Positions 21,701 through 24,120 of a DNA stretch of 24,120 nt are shown in pieces. The notes beneath the pieces were generated by a model. That model did not search any database and was not told the origin of the DNA. It saw only the letters and a program-made list of their open reading frames with translations. Made by a program: the position numbers and the translations under genes. How positions within the stretch are numbered: position 1 is the stretch's first letter; every line of letters starts with the position of its first letter. This DNA is from an uncultured Phascolarctobacterium sp. (lineage in GTDB: Bacteria; Bacillota; Negativicutes; Acidaminococcales; Acidaminococcaceae), in contig CAJLLL010000030.1 in the NCBI GenBank assembly GCA_905207485.1, positions 1-24,120 of the forward strand, given 5' to 3'.

Positions 21701-23662
21701 TTGAATAAATTTTTGAAAAATGTTTTTGTTTATCTGATGATAATCATCTGCGCTATCTGGATGATTGATTCTTATACTGCCAATACTGCTCCCAAAACGG
21801 ACATCACTTATACCGCGTTTATGAAGCATGTACAGCAGGATGAGGTAAAGCAGGTAACAATTGTTGAAAATGTTATCAGCGGTAAGCTGAAAGACGGCAG
21901 CGATTTTACTACCGTTGTGCCTAATGATGAAAGTTTAATACCGACTTTGAGGGCGCGCGATGTTGAAATTAAAGCCGAACTTCCTCCGGAGCCTCCGTGG
22001 TGGACATCTGTTTTGAACCAGTTGCTGCCGATGCTTCTGGTAGTTGCCGTATGGTTCTTTATGATGCAGCAGATGCAGGGCGGCGGCGGTGGCCGCGGCG
22101 TGATGAATTTTGGCAAAAGCCGTGCACGCCGTTATGACGAAGACAAAATTAAAGTAACGTTTAAGGATGTTGCCGGTGCCGACGAAGCAAAGCAGGAACT
22201 AGAAGAAGTTGTTGAATTTTTAAAACATCCTAAAAAATACAATGACCTTGGCGCTAAAATACCCAAAGGCGTACTTTTATACGGTCCTCCGGGTACAGGT
22301 AAAACATTGCTTGCAAAAGCTGTTGCCGGTGAAGCAGGCGTACCGTTTTTCAGCATCTCCGGTTCTGATTTTGTGGAAATGTTTGTTGGCGTAGGCGCTT
22401 CGCGTGTGCGCGATTTATTTGAGCAGGCTAAAAAGAGCGCGCCGTGCATTGTGTTTATCGATGAAATTGATGCTGTCGGCCGTCAGCGCGGAGCCGGTCT
22501 TGGCGGCGGGCATGACGAACGCGAACAGACTTTAAACCAGTTATTGGTTGAAATGGATGGTTTTGGCGCCAACGAAGGCATTATCATGATTGCCGCAACC
22601 AACCGTCCGGATATTCTTGACCCTGCGCTTTTGCGTCCGGGACGTTTTGACCGCCAGATTGTTGTTGACCGTCCGGATATTAAAGGGCGCCAGCAGATTT
22701 TGAAAGTGCATGTAAAAGGCAAACCGGTCGGCAATGATGTTGAACTGGATGTTATTGCAAGGCGCACACCTGGTTTTACCGGTGCGGATTTAAGCAACCT
22801 CGTTAATGAGGCTGCTTTAATGGCGGCTCGCAAAAACAAAAAGCAGATTAACATGCCGGATATGGAAGAAGCGGCAGAACGTGTTATTATGGGTCCGGAA
22901 CGCCGCAGCAGAGTTATCAGCGATAAGGAAAAACGCCTTACGGCTTATCATGAAGGCGGGCATACGCTCATCGGCATGCTGCTTGATAATGCCGACCCTG
23001 TACATAAGGTTACCATTATACCGCGCGGCAGGGCAGGCGGCTATACTTTAAGCCTGCCGAAAGAAGACCGCTATTATGCAACCAGGAGCGAAATGCTTGA
23101 TGAACTGAAAGTGCTTTTGGGCGGACGCGTTGCAGAAGCATTGGTGCTGAAAGAAATTTCCAGCGGCGCAAGCAACGATTTGCAGCGTGCTACTTCACTG
23201 GCACGCCAGATGATTTGCGAATACGGCATGAGCTCAGAACTTGGCCCTGTAACCTTTGGTCACCGTCAGGACCAGGTATTCCTTGGACGCGATATTGCCC
23301 GCGATAAAAATTACAGTGAAGAAATTGCAGCTAAAATCGACAAGGAAATCCGTAAATTCCTTGATGAAGCTTACCAGAAAACAGAAGAACTGCTGCAAAA
23401 CAACTTGGATAAGCTGCATTTGATTGCGCAGGCGCTGATTGAAAGAGAAACGCTTGAAGGCAGCGAAATTGAACAGCTTATGAAATACGGGCGAATTTTG
23501 GATAAAAATGAACAGCCGCCTGATGATAACAGCGGCACGCCCGCAGTTATTCCGCCGGAGGCAGTTGCCGTACCGGCAGAAGAAGCACAGCCGCAGCAGG
23601 CTCCTCAGTACCAGGAAGTTCCTGGTGTTGTTGGTACAGAAGAAAAACATGTCATTAACTAA
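21701..23662 (+). CDS. ftsH: ATP-dependent zinc metalloprotease FtsH
   Basis: A 653-residue membrane-anchored AAA+ protease that degrades misfolded and regulatory membrane and soluble proteins. Two membrane helices (about 8-22 and 104-122) flank a roughly 80-residue extracytoplasmic domain. The AAA domain has Walker A GPPGTGKT (195-202), pore loop MFVG (227-230), Walker B VFIDEID (251-257) and the second-region-of-homology motif ATNRPDILDPALLRPGRFDR. The zinc site is HEGGH (417-421) with Asp493 in SSGASNDLQ as the likely third ligand. The last roughly 40 residues form a Pro/Glu/Gln-rich tail. The initiator is TTG, well supported by AAGGAGGGAAG just upstream. It has its own promoter and terminator, so it is probably a single-gene unit. 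Confidence 0.98.
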   Translation: MNKFLKNVFVYLMIIICAIWMIDSYTANTAPKTDITYTAFMKHVQQDEVKQVTIVENVISGKLKDGSDFTTVVPNDESLIPTLRARDVEIKAELPPEPPWWTSVLNQLLPMLLVVAVWFFMMQQMQGGGGGRGVMNFGKSRARRYDEDKIKVTFKDVAGADEAKQELEEVVEFLKHPKKYNDLGAKIPKGVLLYGPPGTGKTLLAKAVAGEAGVPFFSISGSDFVEMFVGVGASRVRDLFEQAKKSAPCIVFIDEIDAVGRQRGAGLGGGHDEREQTLNQLLVEMDGFGANEGIIMIAATNRPDILDPALLRPGRFDRQIVVDRPDIKGRQQILKVHVKGKPVGNDVELDVIARRTPGFTGADLSNLVNEAALMAARKNKKQINMPDMEEAAERVIMGPERRSRVISDKEKRLTAYHEGGHTLIGMLLDNADPVHKVTIIPRGRAGGYTLSLPKEDRYYATRSEMLDELKVLLGGRVAEALVLKEISSGASNDLQRATSLARQMICEYGMSSELGPVTFGHRQDQVFLGRDIARDKNYSEEIAAKIDKEIRKFLDEAYQKTEELLQNNLDKLHLIAQALIERETLEGSEIEQLMKYGRILDKNEQPPDDNSGTPAVIPPEAVAVPAEEAQPQQAPQYQEVPGVVGTEEKHVIN

Positions 23663-23663
23663 C

Positions 23664-23695
23664 AAAAAACACCGGTTTAAAAGCCGGTGTTTTTT
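23664..23695 (+). terminator. Terminator after ftsH
   Basis: A perfect 12-bp stem (arms 23664-23675 and 23684-23695), an 8-base loop and a T6 tail, starting two bases after the ftsH stop. Confidence 0.9.
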
Positions 23696-23700
23696 ATCGC

Positions 23701-23740
23701 TTGACTTTAGGTTAACAAACTGATACTCTTAGGATAACGA
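23701..23740 (+). promoter_or_regulatory. birA upstream region: weak promoter with tandem repeat
   Basis: TTGACT (23701-23706) is followed after 17 bases by a poor -10 (TACTCT, 23724-23729). TTAGGTTAAC (23707-23716) recurs as TTAGGATAAC (23729-23738), 22 bases apart. The first copy contains GGTTAACAA, which looks like one half of a biotin operator (BirA box), but the complementary left half is not found. Confidence 0.45.
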
Positions 23741-23753
23741 GGAGTGTGATTTT

Positions 23754-24120
23754 ATGCGCGGACGCATTTTAGAAATTTTACGTGCCGGCGGGCAGGAACC
23801 GACTTCCGGAGAGGAACTCTCCAAACAGCTTTCGGTATCGCGCACTGCCGTGTGGAAACATATTCAGGCATTGAAAGCAGAAGGCTATGATATTGAATCA
23901 GTACCCAAAAAAGGCTATGTTTTAAAAGCAGCCCCTGACAGATTGAAACCTGCGGAAATTATAACCCATTTAAAAACCAAATGGCTTGGGCACAGCATTC
24001 ATTATGTGGAAAGCGTTGATTCTACCAATAATCTGGCAAAGCGCCTGGCAGAAGAAGGCTGCGACAACGGGCTTGTCGTTGTAAGCGAAGAACAAAATGG
24101 CGGCAAAGGCAGGCTTTCCC
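23754..24120 (+). CDS. birA: Biotin operon repressor / biotin-protein ligase, 5' part
   Basis: The first 122 codons of a bifunctional BirA, cut by the window end. Residues 1 to about 60 form a winged helix-turn-helix (GEELSKQLSVSRTAVWKHIQ and GYDIESVPKKGYVLK), typical of the group II ligases that also repress biotin genes. The catalytic domain starts near residue 70 with the HYVESVDSTNNLAKRLAEEG stretch and breaks off just after GGKGRLS, the biotin-adenylate binding loop (GRGRRGR in E. coli). The enzyme activates biotin with ATP and attaches it to carboxylase carrier proteins. GAGGAG lies 9 bases before the ATG. The frame is open to the window edge. Confidence 0.95.
   Translation, partial: MRGRILEILRAGGQEPTSGEELSKQLSVSRTAVWKHIQALKAEGYDIESVPKKGYVLKAAPDRLKPAEIITHLKTKWLGHSIHYVESVDSTNNLAKRLAEEGCDNGLVVVSEEQNGGKGRLS

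Noticed and set aside
23686..23718. Complete inverted BirA operator before birA
   Set aside because: Only the right half GGTTAACAA is present; the left half TTGTTAACC is not found at the required distance.
1..24120. Mobile element, CRISPR array, phage or toxin-antitoxin locus
   Set aside because: No transposase, integrase, repeat-spacer array or small toxin/antitoxin pair was seen on either strand; base composition and codon use look uniform by eye.

Overview
The window is an ordinary chromosomal segment of a low-to-moderate GC, non-mobile bacterial genome. Gene order and protein families point to the Firmicutes. The block mfd, SpoVB-like flippase, mazG (YabN type), hup, divIC, yabR (S1 domain), tilS, hpt, ftsH is the conserved chromosomal neighbourhood known from Bacillus and Clostridia. 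The genes that fill this block in spore formers (spoVT, yabP, yabQ, spoIIE) are absent, as is the S4-domain gene yabO/rqcP. A non-sporulating lineage fits best, with Negativicutes (Phascolarctobacterium/Acidaminococcus-like) as my best guess; this is inference from gene content, not a database match. No tRNA, rRNA, CRISPR array, insertion sequence, phage gene or plasmid gene was seen.

Layout. Bases 1-5210 hold accessory metabolism and transport: a DUF362 protein (minus strand), the branched-chain amino acid exporter pair azlC-azlD, two tandem iron-sulfur flavoprotein (Isf)-like genes of which the first carries a Tat-type lipoprotein signal, and a Na+/proline symporter (putP, minus strand). 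Bases 5211-10776 hold a putative operon of a DUF1934 (YwiB) protein, argS and pyrG behind a strong promoter and a structured leader, followed by sppA and a Yip1-family membrane protein. glpX (class II fructose-1,6-bisphosphatase) follows with its own promoter. Bases 11901-23662 are the information-processing and cell-division block: transcription-repair coupling factor Mfd, the lipid/polysaccharide flippase, the MazG nucleotide pyrophosphohydrolase, HU, DivIC, an S1-domain RNA-binding protein, the tRNA-Ile lysidine synthetase TilS, hypoxanthine phosphoribosyltransferase and the membrane protease FtsH. The window ends inside birA.

Regulatory sequence is unusually readable. There are near-consensus sigma-70-type promoters before azlC, the flavoprotein pair, the ywiB-argS-pyrG operon, yabR and ftsH, and clear rho-independent terminators after most transcription units. 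Several promoters (DUF362, ywiB-argS-pyrG, glpX, ftsH, birA) overlap short perfect palindromes or direct repeats placed where operators usually sit. Several terminator-like hairpins lie so close to the next start codon that no promoter fits between them, so read-through or upstream promoters must be used there.

I found no convincing new multi-gene system. The most interesting items are the exported/cytoplasmic pair of Isf-like flavoproteins, the palindromes inside promoter spacers, the structured leaders of ywiB and hup, and the pattern of gene loss in the sporulation-associated block. No gene-free stretch exceeds 300 bases; the longest (5211-5460) holds the divergent putP and ywiB promoters plus a leader hairpin.
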